From an uncultured Bryobacteraceae bacterium (lineage in GTDB: Bacteria; Acidobacteriota; Terriglobia; Bryobacterales; Bryobacteraceae): a stretch of 64,000 nucleotides of DNA. Both the position numbers and the translations under genes were made by a program. This document shows positions 26,054 to 35,700 of this stretch, piece after piece. The first letter of the stretch is position 1, and every line of letters starts with the position of its first letter. Location: NCBI GenBank assembly GCA_938027685.1, contig CALJAM010000008.1, positions 62,001 to 126,000 of the forward strand. The letters run 5' to 3'. The notes under the pieces are model-generated. The model had not been told where the DNA came from and made no database searches. It saw nothing but the letters and a program-made list of their open reading frames with translations.

Positions 26054-27211
26054 ATGCTTTTCGCGGTGGATGCGCACGCCATCGGTAGCAGGTTGACGGG
26101 CAACGAGGTTTACATCCGGAATCTGCTGGCCGCCATCGCGGAGTTGCCTGGGTGCTGGGACTTGATAGCGTACATCTCACGGCCCCAAGCCGAGACCTGG
26201 CTGCCCGGGCGGGTGCGCCGCGCGCGTGTCTCGGCCAATCCATTCGTGCGCCTGGGTATCGACATGCCCCGTCTGTTGCGGTGCCACCGGCCCTCCCTTC
26301 TGCACGTGCAGTACACGGCCCCACTGGATTGCCCGGTCCCAGTAGTGGTCACCATCCACGACGTGAGCTTCCTGGAGCACCCCGAGTTTTTTCCCGCCTG
26401 GCGGGCACGCCAGCTCCGGTTGACGGTCCGGCGAACGGTGGCGCGCGCCGCCCACGTGCTCACGGGCAGCGAATTCTCGGCCCGCGCCATCGCACGCCAC
26501 TACCCCCATTGTGCACACCGAGTCACCGTGATCCCCCATGCGGCCGCTGCGGTGTTTAGGCCTGTGGCCCGCGAAACCGCCGTGAGTTATGTACGCTCAC
26601 GTTTTGGGATCGCCGACCCCTTCCTGCTCAGCGTGGGTGACCTGCAGCCGCGCAAGAACCAGCTCGGGCTGGTCGAGGCCTTTGCCGAGCTGCTGCGCCT
26701 CATGCCCACGTCGCAGCTTCGACTGGTACTGGCAGGCAAGGCCACACCCTACGCGAACCGCGTGCGAGCCGCGGCGCGGCGACTCGGCGTAGCCGAACAC
26801 GTGCATTTTCTGGGCTACGTGGGCGACGACGATCTGCTTTACCTCTACAGCGCCTGTGAGCTGTTCGTGTTTCCCTCCTGGTACGAAGGTTTTGGAATTC
26901 CGCTGCTCGAAGCGATGGCCTGCGGAGCTCCGGTGGCCTGCTCGAATCGCGCGGCGCTGCCGGAGGTAGCCGACGCAGCCGCCCTATTCTTCGACCCAGC
27001 CGACATGGGGCAGATGGTTCGCGTCCTGCGAGACCTGCTTGCCGAGGAGGACCTTCGCGCGCGGATGAAGAGGCTCGGCATGCAGCGGGCCGCGCAATAT
27101 AGTTGGCGGCGCACCGCCGAGCAGACCCTGGCCGTCTATTGCCGGGTGGCCGGGGCCGCCCTCCGCCTCCGAGCGGCGGAGCCGTCGGCCGTCAACGTAC
27201 AACGCGAATGA
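26054..27211 (+). CDS. GT4 family glycosyltransferase
   Basis: A 385-residue retaining GT-B enzyme. It starts with MLFAVDAHAIGSRLTGNEVY and has the family C-terminal signature: LLSVGDLQPRKNQLGLVEAF, LVLAGKATPYANR, VHFLGYVGDDDLLYLYSAC, LFVFPSWYEGFGIPLLEAMA with the EGFGIPLLE donor site, and APVACSNRAALPEVAD. It is a paralogue of the gene at 48814, and the two share a near-identical C-terminal WRRTAE[QL]TLA segment. First gene of a run joined by overlaps; probable role in polysaccharide assembly. Confidence 0.9.
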   Translation: MLFAVDAHAIGSRLTGNEVYIRNLLAAIAELPGCWDLIAYISRPQAETWLPGRVRRARVSANPFVRLGIDMPRLLRCHRPSLLHVQYTAPLDCPVPVVVTIHDVSFLEHPEFFPAWRARQLRLTVRRTVARAAHVLTGSEFSARAIARHYPHCAHRVTVIPHAAAAVFRPVARETAVSYVRSRFGIADPFLLSVGDLQPRKNQLGLVEAFAELLRLMPTSQLRLVLAGKATPYANRVRAAARRLGVAEHVHFLGYVGDDDLLYLYSACELFVFPSWYEGFGIPLLEAMACGAPVACSNRAALPEVADAAALFFDPADMGQMVRVLRDLLAEEDLRARMKRLGMQRAAQYSWRRTAEQTLAVYCRVAGAALRLRAAEPSAVNVQRE

Positions 27212-27882
27212 TGTGGCCGCTGTTGTGGCTGGCGCTGGTTGCGGGCGACGCGACTGCCGCGCCGCCCGAAGAGGAGACGCTCAACTACACCGTGAATTGG
27301 CCCAGCGGGCTCAGCCTCGGCGAGGCCAGCCTGCGCGCGCGAAGCGCAGGTGAACGTTGGGAGTTTGAGTTCGAGCTGGATGCCGCCGTGCCGGGCTACA
27401 CCGTGCAAGACCGGTATCGTTCGATTGCGCGGCCGGACTTGTGCGCGCTCGAATTGGAAAAGCGCTTCGCCCACGGCGTCCGAAAGGGACACGAGCGCAC
27501 GAGCTTCGATGCCGACCGCAACGTGGCCGTACGCGAGACGCTCGGCGGCGGGGGCAAGAGCGAGATCCCGACGCCCGCCTGCCCGCGGGACGCTCTGGCC
27601 TACCTTTATCACGTGCGTCGCGAGCTTGCGCAGGGCAGGCTGCCGCCATCGCAGGAGGTTTTCTTCGGCGCTCGATATCAGGTGAATCTCGAGTACCGAG
27701 GCTTCCAGACCGTCAACGTGAACGAACAGCCCACTCAGGCCGATCGCTTCCAGGCTCTGGTCAAAGGACCGGCGTCGCAGCACAGTTTCGAAATTTACTT
27801 CGCACGCGACTCGACGCGAACCCCCGTGCTGGTCCGCTTGGCTCTTCCGCTTGGGATCTTTTCGATGGAGTTGGTTCGCTGA
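27208..27882 (+). CDS. DUF3108 family secreted protein
   Basis: A 224-residue protein with signal peptide (MMWPLLWLALVAGDATA) and a beta-rich body in the manner of DUF3108: ETLNYTVNWPSGLSLGEASL at the N-terminus, a polar-rich RKGHERTSFDADRN middle and YFARDSTRTPVLVRLALPLG near the end. ATG 27208 overlaps the GT4 stop (ATGA). The family has no agreed biochemical role; its place between two glycosyltransferases suggests a periplasmic part in glycan handling, which is inference. Confidence 0.75.
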   Translation: MMWPLLWLALVAGDATAAPPEEETLNYTVNWPSGLSLGEASLRARSAGERWEFEFELDAAVPGYTVQDRYRSIARPDLCALELEKRFAHGVRKGHERTSFDADRNVAVRETLGGGGKSEIPTPACPRDALAYLYHVRRELAQGRLPPSQEVFFGARYQVNLEYRGFQTVNVNEQPTQADRFQALVKGPASQHSFEIYFARDSTRTPVLVRLALPLGIFSMELVR

Positions 27883-27884
27883 CG

Positions 27885-29861
27885 ATGCGTGTGGCGATGG
27901 TCTCGCCGCTGCCTCCTTCGAAAAGCGGCATAGCCGATTACTCGGCTACCCTCGCCCAGCATTTAAGTGCGCTCGTGCCCCTCGATCTGGTGAGCCAAGC
28001 GGGCGCGCGCTGGGAACCTTCCCGTTATGACGTGATCCTCTACCAGATGGGCAATAATCCGTGGCACGATTTCGTGTACGAACTCGCGCTGCAGCACCCG
28101 GGCGTCGTGGTGCTGCACGAGGCCAACCTGCACCACCTTCTGGTCGAACTCACCATCCGTCGCGGTGATTGGGAGGCCTACCTGGCTGAGCTCGAGTACG
28201 AGGCGGGAGCGGAGGCCGCCGCGCGCGGCCGCCGAGTACGCGCGGGAGAGATCGGCCCGGATTACGACGGCGTGCCCATGCTGCGGCGTTTGCTCGAGCG
28301 CAGCCGAGCGCTGATCGTTCATAGCCGCTACGTCGCCGAGCGCGCCCGCGAAGCAGGCTTCTCAGGCCCCATCGCCTGTATCCCGCACGGCGCCTGGATT
28401 CCGGACGCAGACCGCATGGCGTACCGCAGTCGTCTCGGGCTGGACGAGACCACGCCCCTGATCGGAATATTCGGCCACCTGAAGCCCTACAAGCGCATTC
28501 CGGAGGCTCTGCGCGCCTTCCGCCGCCTGGTGCGGCTCCAGCCCCGCGCGCGGCTGATTCTTGTGGGCGAACCCCATCCCGATCTACCGCTAGGGCCGCT
28601 GCTGCAATCGCTCGATCTGGAGGCGCACGCCCGCGTGCTGGGCTACACGCCCATCGAGGACTTCACGGGCTACATGGCGGCGTGCGACATCGTCCTGAAT
28701 CTACGCTACCCGACCGTCGGCGAAACCTCGGGGAGTCTGCTTCGGGCGCTGGGCTTGGGCAAGGCGGTGCTGGTTTCCGATGTGGGCGCCTTCTCGGAAC
28801 TGCCGGAGGAAGTCTGTCTGAAGGTAAACGTGGGACCGGGCGAGGAGGACCTGATCTTCGAGTACCTGAACCTGCTCGTCATGCGGCCGGATCTGGCGCG
28901 TGCAATGGGGGAGCGGGCGCGGGCCTGGGTGGAGAAAGAGTGCGCCTGGCCGCTGGTGGCGCGTCGCTATGCCTCCTTTCTGGAAGCGGTGGTCGAAGGG
29001 CGTGCCTGGGAGTGGGAACCGCCGGAAGCGACGCCGCCCCCGCCTGCTCCACCCCTGATTGAATCGCCGCCCAAGTTCGACTACGTGCTCGCGTGGACAC
29101 CGGAGCCGGAGGCGCGCCAATACGCGGAAACACACCGGACGCGGCTCGAAACCACGCTGGCCATCACTCCCGCGGGAGGGCCCGAAGACCGCATCCTCGA
29201 AATGGGCGCCTATCTGCAGATCACCCCCGCCCTGCGCACCAGGCTCGGCTACGGCGAAGTACGCGGCTGCTACCTCGGTCCGGCGGGTGGGATCGAACAT
29301 CACACGGTCGTTTCCCAGGAGGGCGAACGTTTCGAATGCGACGTGGATCTGTTCGACGCCGAGCGGGATCCCTTCCCCTACCCCGACGGCTACTTTGCCA
29401 CCGTGCTCTGCTGTGAGATTCTCGAGCACCTGGCGCTGGATCCCATGCACATGCTGGCGGAAATCAACCGCGTGCTGCGCGACGGCGGGCACCTCGTGTT
29501 GAGCACGCCCAATGCGGCTTCGCTGCGCGCGATCTCCGCCATTTTGCAGGGCTACCATCCAGGTTTGTTCGCCCACTACCTGCGCCCGGATCGTAGAGCC
29601 GGGGAGCCGCGACACCACCGCGAGTACACGCCGCGCGAAATCCGGCAGCTCGTCGAGGACGCGGGTTTCATCGTCGTGCGCATGGAAACCGGTCCGTATC
29701 GGGAGCGCCCGCGGCCCGATCTGCTGTGGGTGCGACATCTGCTCGAACGCTACCGCCTGCCCACGGAGCTCCGTGACGATGCCATCTACGTGGTGGCACG
29801 AAAAGCGGGGTCCGTGCGACGGCGGTATCCGGACTGGCTTTACACGGGAGGCGGCCAGTGA
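27885..29861 (+). CDS. Fused GT4 glycosyltransferase and SAM methyltransferase
   Basis: A 658-residue two-domain protein. Residues ~1-385 form a GT4 transferase: VSPLPPSKSGIADYSATLA (N-terminal glycine loop), FGHLKPYKRIPEALRAFRRL, RARLILVGEPHPDLPL, and GETSGSLLRALGLGKAVLVSD. A Pro-rich linker (PPEATPPPPAPPLIESPP) follows, then a methyltransferase domain whose clearest part is VDLFDAERDPFPYPDGYFAT, CCEILEHLALDPMHMLAEI and REIRQLVEDAGF. It starts 3 bases after the DUF3108 stop. Fusion suggests that a sugar is added and the product methylated, as in capping of O-polysaccharide chains; the substrate is unknown. Confidence 0.82.
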   Translation: MRVAMVSPLPPSKSGIADYSATLAQHLSALVPLDLVSQAGARWEPSRYDVILYQMGNNPWHDFVYELALQHPGVVVLHEANLHHLLVELTIRRGDWEAYLAELEYEAGAEAAARGRRVRAGEIGPDYDGVPMLRRLLERSRALIVHSRYVAERAREAGFSGPIACIPHGAWIPDADRMAYRSRLGLDETTPLIGIFGHLKPYKRIPEALRAFRRLVRLQPRARLILVGEPHPDLPLGPLLQSLDLEAHARVLGYTPIEDFTGYMAACDIVLNLRYPTVGETSGSLLRALGLGKAVLVSDVGAFSELPEEVCLKVNVGPGEEDLIFEYLNLLVMRPDLARAMGERARAWVEKECAWPLVARRYASFLEAVVEGRAWEWEPPEATPPPPAPPLIESPPKFDYVLAWTPEPEARQYAETHRTRLETTLAITPAGGPEDRILEMGAYLQITPALRTRLGYGEVRGCYLGPAGGIEHHTVVSQEGERFECDVDLFDAERDPFPYPDGYFATVLCCEILEHLALDPMHMLAEINRVLRDGGHLVLSTPNAASLRAISAILQGYHPGLFAHYLRPDRRAGEPRHHREYTPREIRQLVEDAGFIVVRMETGPYRERPRPDLLWVRHLLERYRLPTELRDDAIYVVARKAGSVRRRYPDWLYTGGGQ

Positions 29862-31087
29862 AGCTCGCGCTCGCGGCTCCCAGCGTGGAGATCGAGCCGG
29901 CGACGCGTCGCGTTCGGGTCGAGATCTGGGTGGAGAATGCCTCGGGCGGACCGTGGCGGCCGCCCGATGGCTTCGCCCTCGGTTACCAGATCTTCGATCC
30001 TGAGACCGACATTCTGATCGTCGACGGCGAGCGCTGTCCTCTGAGCGAGGAGCTGGGGCCCGGCGCTCGGCGTCCCTGTCAACTCGAAATTCCTCTTCCG
30101 GCCGAGCCGGGGCGATACCGCATTTCGGTCTCGTTTCTCGAAGAGGATGTCTGCTGGTATTACCAGCGGGGCCTGCCCTTCTTGCTGATCGAGGCGGAGG
30201 TGGCCGGAGGCCGCGCGCGGCTGCTGCGCAGCAGAGTGACCACGCAGAGCGCCCTGCGGTGGGAGAGGCTGCTGAGGGCCGCGGGACGAGGCTTCAGCTA
30301 TCCGGTCCTGAGCATCTGGCGCAACCGGAAGCTGATCCGCGCCATGGTGCGCCGGGACATCCGCGCGCGCTACCGCGGTTCCTTCATGGGCCTGTACTGG
30401 ACCGTGCTCAACCCGCTGCTGCTCATGCTGACGTACTTTTTCGTGTTCGGCATCGTGCTGCGGGCACGCCTGGGCGCCGACCCGAGCCGCACCGGGTTCG
30501 CACTGTACTTCCTGGCCGGGATGCTGCCCTGGTTGCCTTTCAGCGAGGCAGCCGCACGCGCCCCCTGGGTGATCCTGGAGCACCGGAACTTCGTTAAGAA
30601 GCTGGTTTTCCCCGTCGAAACCCTGCCGGTGAATCTGACCGTGGCCGGGCTGGTCACGGAGGCATTCGCGCTGGCGCTCTTCCTGGTCGGGCTGCTTGTG
30701 TTGCGTGGCGGCGTTCCCCAGACCGCCTTGTGGCTGCCGATCCTGGTCGTTCCGCAAGTGCTGTTCACGATGGGCCTCTGCTGGTTCCTGGCGGCCCTGG
30801 GCGTCTACCTGCGCGACCTTGGGCAGGTGATCGGCTTCCTTCTGACGCTGTGGTTTTTCCTGACGCCCATTTGCTACCCGATGGAATCCCTCCCTGCGGA
30901 AGCGCTGCCGCTGCTGCGCAAGAACCCCCTATTCGTTCTCGTACAAGGGTATCGCGCGATTCTGCTCGATGGGACGCCTCCGGCGTGGGGGCCCCTGTGG
31001 AAGCTGTGGCTGACGTCGCTGGCGACCTTCTTTGCAGGCCACGCGTGGTTCTACAAGCTGCGCAGGAACTTCGCCGATGTAATCTGA
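29858..31087 (+). CDS. O-antigen/polysaccharide ABC permease with N-terminal Wzt-like domain
   Basis: A 409-residue protein. The last ~265 residues are an ABC-2/Wzm permease: amphipathic start ALRWERLLRA, RDIRARYRGSFMGLYWTVLN, and six membrane helices including YFFVFGIVL and FLTPICYPMESLP. The first ~120 residues form a beta-sandwich with IWVENASGG, FALGYQIFDPETDILIVDG and YRISVSFLEED that resembles the carbohydrate-binding domain normally found at the C-terminus of the partner ATPase Wzt. GTGA overlap with the preceding GT4-methyltransferase gene, with GGGAGG upstream. No ATPase gene is in the window. Confidence 0.82.
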   Translation: MKLALAAPSVEIEPATRRVRVEIWVENASGGPWRPPDGFALGYQIFDPETDILIVDGERCPLSEELGPGARRPCQLEIPLPAEPGRYRISVSFLEEDVCWYYQRGLPFLLIEAEVAGGRARLLRSRVTTQSALRWERLLRAAGRGFSYPVLSIWRNRKLIRAMVRRDIRARYRGSFMGLYWTVLNPLLLMLTYFFVFGIVLRARLGADPSRTGFALYFLAGMLPWLPFSEAAARAPWVILEHRNFVKKLVFPVETLPVNLTVAGLVTEAFALALFLVGLLVLRGGVPQTALWLPILVVPQVLFTMGLCWFLAALGVYLRDLGQVIGFLLTLWFFLTPICYPMESLPAEALPLLRKNPLFVLVQGYRAILLDGTPPAWGPLWKLWLTSLATFFAGHAWFYKLRRNFADVI

Positions 31088-31111
31088 GGGGACCTGAGCG
31101 CGTACACAGGC

Positions 31112-32755
31112 TCAGCCGCGTGCGGGAGAGAAATAACCGCGCGCCAGCTGCGGGTTGGCCTCGAGCGCCTTGCTCCAGCAGGCGCGGGCCTCGTCGATGC
31201 GGCCCAGATCGTGGAGCACATGGCCCAGGTTCAGCAGTGCTTCGGCGAAGTCCGGCTCTTCCTCCAGCGCCGCGCGGTACCGCTCGGCCGCCGCCTCCGC
31301 CTGCCCCGCATTCTGCAGCAGCACGCCGGCGTTGAAAAGCAACTCCGGGGAGCGGTCGCCGAGCGCGATCAGCCTTTCGTGGTATTCCAGCGCCTCGTCC
31401 AGGTTCCGGCGTTGCAAAGCCAAAGCGGCCAGACCGCGCAGAGCATCTACGCACTTTGGATCCAGTTCCAGCGCCTGTTCGTAGGCGGCCTGGGCCGGAT
31501 CAAGCTCGCCCAGCTTCCAATAAGAGAGCGCCAGATTCAACTGGGCTTCCAGCCAATTCCGGCGCAGTTTCAAGCAAGCCTCGAAGGTTTCGGCGCTGCG
31601 CGCGTAGTCGCCTCTTTCAAGTTGAATCAGACCCAGTCGGAAACAGGCTTCTTCGGACTTGGGGTTGCGCTTCAGCAGGTCCGAGTAAGCTTTTTCCGCT
31701 TCCTCGAGCCTGCCGGCCTTCTCCAGGGTGAGGCCGAGATTCCACAAAGCCTTGTCTCCGCCCGGGTCCAGCTTGGCTGCCTGCTCGTGCGCCTGACGCG
31801 CGCCCTCGGCATCGCCCAGTTCCTGGCGCACCAGACCGAGATTGGTCCACGCATCGGCGGCATCCGGGCGGAGCCTGACCGCCTCCTCGTAGGCCTCAGC
31901 CGCCTGTTCGTAGCGCCCCGCCTTCTGGTGGGCCAGTCCCAGGTTGTACCAGCCCTCGAAGTGCTCGGGGGCAAGCGCGGTTAGCGTGGTGCAATACTTG
32001 GCCGCAAGCTCGTAATCCTCTCGGGCAAAGGCCCAGGCGGCAAGGCCCTCGATAGCCGCCACGGACTGCGAGTTCAGGCCCAACAGTTGATCGGCAGCGT
32101 CGCGCACCAGGTCGTAGTCTTTGCGCGCGAGCCCTAGGGCGATTAGGTTGGTCAGGGCCTCTTCGGATGCGGGATTCTTTTCCAGAACCTGCCGATACAG
32201 GGACACCGCCTCAGCGGGACGGCCTTCCTGCTGCAGAGCGACGGCTTTGCCTAACAGCGCGGCCTCCGCGTCGGGTCGCTCCGCCAGGAATTTATCGAAG
32301 GCGGCGATGGCCGGTCTGTTCATGCCGAGATGCAGGAGGCAAATGCCCATGCCCAACTGTGCTTCGATGCGAGCGGGGTCCGCTTCGGCGGCCTTCTTAT
32401 AATGCTCGGCAGCTTCTTGCCAACGCTCGAGTCTCTCCAGACAAACCGCCAGATTGAACCACGTGTCGGCGTTGTCCGGCTCCAGTTTGAGCAGCTCGCG
32501 GAAACTGGCCGCGCTATCCTCGTAGCGGCCGAGCTCGAACTGCACCCGACCGAGCGCCTGGAAGATCTCGGCACTCTTTTCGCCCGCGGCCACGGCGCGC
32601 TCCAGTTCGCGCAACGCTTCTTCCGGCTTTCCCTCCAGGTGCCTTGCAACCGCCCGGGCCAGCGCCACCGAAGACGCAGTCTGCGGCCGCCCGGATTTCG
32701 CGGAATCGGCAGCCTTGGCCGCCGGAGCGGCTCCAGCGAACTTGCGTGCGTTCAT
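31112..32755 (-). CDS. TPR-repeat protein
   Basis: A 547-residue protein made almost wholly of tetratricopeptide repeats, about 14-15 units of 34 residues from residue ~30 to the end (e.g. ALGRVQFELGRYEDSAASFR, NLGLAHQKAGRYEQAAEAYE). No signal peptide or membrane helix. ATG 32755 follows GGGAGGGT; the gap from the upstream gene stop is only 2 bases, so it is co-transcribed with the long zinc-ribbon protein and probably acts with it as a scaffold. Role unknown. Confidence 0.85.
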   Translation of the reverse strand: MNARKFAGAAPAAKAADSAKSGRPQTASSVALARAVARHLEGKPEEALRELERAVAAGEKSAEIFQALGRVQFELGRYEDSAASFRELLKLEPDNADTWFNLAVCLERLERWQEAAEHYKKAAEADPARIEAQLGMGICLLHLGMNRPAIAAFDKFLAERPDAEAALLGKAVALQQEGRPAEAVSLYRQVLEKNPASEEALTNLIALGLARKDYDLVRDAADQLLGLNSQSVAAIEGLAAWAFAREDYELAAKYCTTLTALAPEHFEGWYNLGLAHQKAGRYEQAAEAYEEAVRLRPDAADAWTNLGLVRQELGDAEGARQAHEQAAKLDPGGDKALWNLGLTLEKAGRLEEAEKAYSDLLKRNPKSEEACFRLGLIQLERGDYARSAETFEACLKLRRNWLEAQLNLALSYWKLGELDPAQAAYEQALELDPKCVDALRGLAALALQRRNLDEALEYHERLIALGDRSPELLFNAGVLLQNAGQAEAAAERYRAALEEEPDFAEALLNLGHVLHDLGRIDEARACWSKALEANPQLARGYFSPARG

Positions 32756-32757
32756 CG

Positions 32758-35700
32758 TCAGTTACCCTCCCTTTGGCTCGGCGCCAAATAAGCACAAAGT
32801 TTACCCAGAAAATCGTCCTGATGCGTGAGTCTGACCCAATACAGCTGAGCCCGATCGCCGGGCTCGGCAAAGAAGCCCACGCCGCCCTCGTGGAACCGGT
32901 CGTCGCGCCAGTAATCGGCAAGCTGATCCGCGATCCAGGTGGTGAAGCCGTCGCCGCGAACGAGCATGCGCACCCGCACTGGAGCATTCTGCTGGATGCG
33001 CGCGCGCACCGGAATCTGCACCCTTTGTTGCTCTTTGCCGGCCACCACCGTCGTACGAATCAGTGCCAGGGTCGGCAGCGGACCGGGCTTAAGCACGGTC
33101 AAGCGCATCGCGTAATGGTTTTGTAAGTCGGCGGCGCGGTAGACCCATCCCAGGCCTTTGCTTCCCATCTGCCCAAGAAACTCAAGTTGGTAATCGGACA
33201 GTCGCCTGCTAGGTCGCCAAAGAGCCAGCCGGCCGATTTCCACGTACCCGGCAGGGCTGCGCTTCCAGCTTTCCGACCAGTCCGCCTGACCCATCCAGGC
33301 AGCGAAGCCTCCCTGAAAGCTTTCCTCCAGCCTGATGGCTGCGCGTTTCTCCAACTGGGCGCCGATGGCATCCCCTGCTACGACCCAGACCAGCAACCAC
33401 AGGCCGAGCAGTAACGTCCCGAAGGCTGCGGTCACCCTAAGGAACGCCGGTAGGCCCCGCCAGACGTTCAACAGCTGCAACCAAACAGGCGGAACCGGCG
33501 GCGCCTCGAAGCTCACCGTGATCAGCGAGAGCCTTGCGATGGGCATCCGGGTTCTTGTCCGCCAGCGTGGCGCCTGGGCTGCTGCGATGCCCTGTGCCCG
33601 TCCCCGTCGCGGCGCCGGCGCGGGATTGCGAGGCGGGAAGCGCACGAACGAATGGACGGCCGCAGCTGACAGGCCGGAAGCGCGCAGTACAGGACCCGGA
33701 CCCGCAGGCGTGAAGGATGCCCGACCTTGCTCGAGACGTGGATCCCGGACCGGGGCCACTTTGGGCTCGCGCAACGGTGCGGCCGCCGGCGGTTGGGTCC
33801 ATGCCCTTGCGACAGTAAGGGGCGATGCGGTCAAAAGGAGTTTGATTGCGGGGCTCGCGACCGACGCCGCCGCAGGCAAGGCGAGATTGCGGAGTGGCTC
33901 GAGCTCACGCCCTCGCTTGGCCTCGGCGATGGCCACCGCGCCGACGGCAGTCACTGGGGCAGTCGCAACATTAGGCAACCGCGGCGGGCCCACCTGCCAA
34001 CGCCAAGTCCCGATATCCATCGCCACGGGGGGCTTCGCGGGTTCCGGTTCCGTGCCAGCCAGGCAGGCACGCGCGGCCGGTGCAACCGGGCGCCGCAGGG
34101 TGCACGCGGGCTGCGGCAACCGGATGCGAGGCCCGAAGCCGGCCGCGCCAGCGGTCCATGCCTCAGCTTTATCCTCGGGCGACCGTGCAATGGCGCCGGG
34201 CGGCGCGGGACGGATCTCAGGAGCGCGCGACAGGCCCGCCCGAGGAACCGGGACGGAAACCCTCGACACAGCGCGCGTACTGAAAGCAGCGGGGCGAAAC
34301 GCTCTCTCTGTCGGAGGCTGCCCAAAATCAGCACCCCAAGGCGCGATCGGAGGAAGCGACAACCGAGCAAGCTCAGCCCACGGCAGCGCTCCCACTCGCG
34401 GGCGAAACTCCGCTCTGGGGACATGCACCTCGAATGCGGGGCACCGGAAGGTCGCCGGGATGGGCTCTGCGACCGCGCCGGGCAACGCGCGTCCAAGACT
34501 GCGGAGCGTCAGCGGCGCAACCGGCAAACGGGCCGCTATCCCCACGGTCGTGGTGGCAGAGATTGACAGATCCACGCTCCCCGTCGGGAAAGCCCAGGCG
34601 CCTCCCTTCTCTACCGCTGTTTTCGCTGCGGGGCGCCCCACCGTGGTTAAGGCCAGGGGCGGGGCTTGCGCGAGTTCGGGCCGGTGCAGCGCGGGGGTGG
34701 GTGTGTAATCGGGCAGGAATATGCTCACGCTCAGCGCGGTGCCGCCTGACGCTCCGAGCGAGAGAACACCGGCAGGACGCGTAACGGCGGGCACGAGGCA
34801 TCCGGCCGCCGGCAGGCTGCCCGCGGCGATCAGCGAACTTGTGGGACACGCGAGCGCCGGACTTCTCAGTCGACCGGTGGCCTCGCGCCCTTGTGCAGCC
34901 GACTTCGCCGCGGCCGGGAACACTGGCAGTACAGGCGCCAATCCGAGTCTGGCTGCCGCCAACCCGGCAGCGCGCTTTGGGCGGGACCATACCGACGGGC
35001 CGAGGCTGCGCGCAACAGCCTCGCTTGCCTCAGCCACTGCTTGAATAGGCGTCGGCGAAAGCTCCCGCATTTCCGCCCGAGCGAGCGCCGCGATCGGACG
35101 CGGAAAAGTAGTGGCCGGTAACATCGGACGCAAGGGCTGGAGCGGTAGCGAAGGTCGCGCCGGCCCGGATCCGCTTTCTCCGGCGCCCGAATCCCTCGGG
35201 GCGGCACGGACGTCTCGCGGGCCCGCAGGAGAGAGCGCCGTGGCGGAAGCTCGCAACTGCGGCGACCGTACCACGCCGAGCAGCGGCCCTTGCGTAGTGC
35301 CCAACGGGAGCGCCATCCCAGAGACCTCAGCCGCTGCATAACGGCGGGGGCCTGGAATCGCCACGGGCAGCGGCAACGCAAGCCCCAAGGCCGTTCGCGT
35401 CTGTGGCGGGGCGGTGTGTGGCAGCCACGGACGACGCGTGGCAATCCGCGGCTGCGCGGACAAGGCCGCCATAACCGAAGCAAACGGACCGCCGGGGTTC
35501 AGGGCGACCGTCCCGGCCTGTGCGACAGTGACTGGGCTGCCGGGCGCCCCTAAACTAGAGGGAAAGCGTGCCTGCAGCGGCGTCCAGCGCGCAGCGCAGG
35601 CGCGACTCTCGTACTCCCTCGCGACTGCTCCCGGCGGCGGAAGGGTCAGCTCGACGGCGTAGGGCAAGCGATGGATCGTGACCAAACCACCCCGGTGACG

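Noticed and set aside
33335-34708. 457-codon plus-strand frame
   Set aside because: Antisense to the Ala/Pro/Arg-rich part of the giant protein; GC skew of that region opens all frames.
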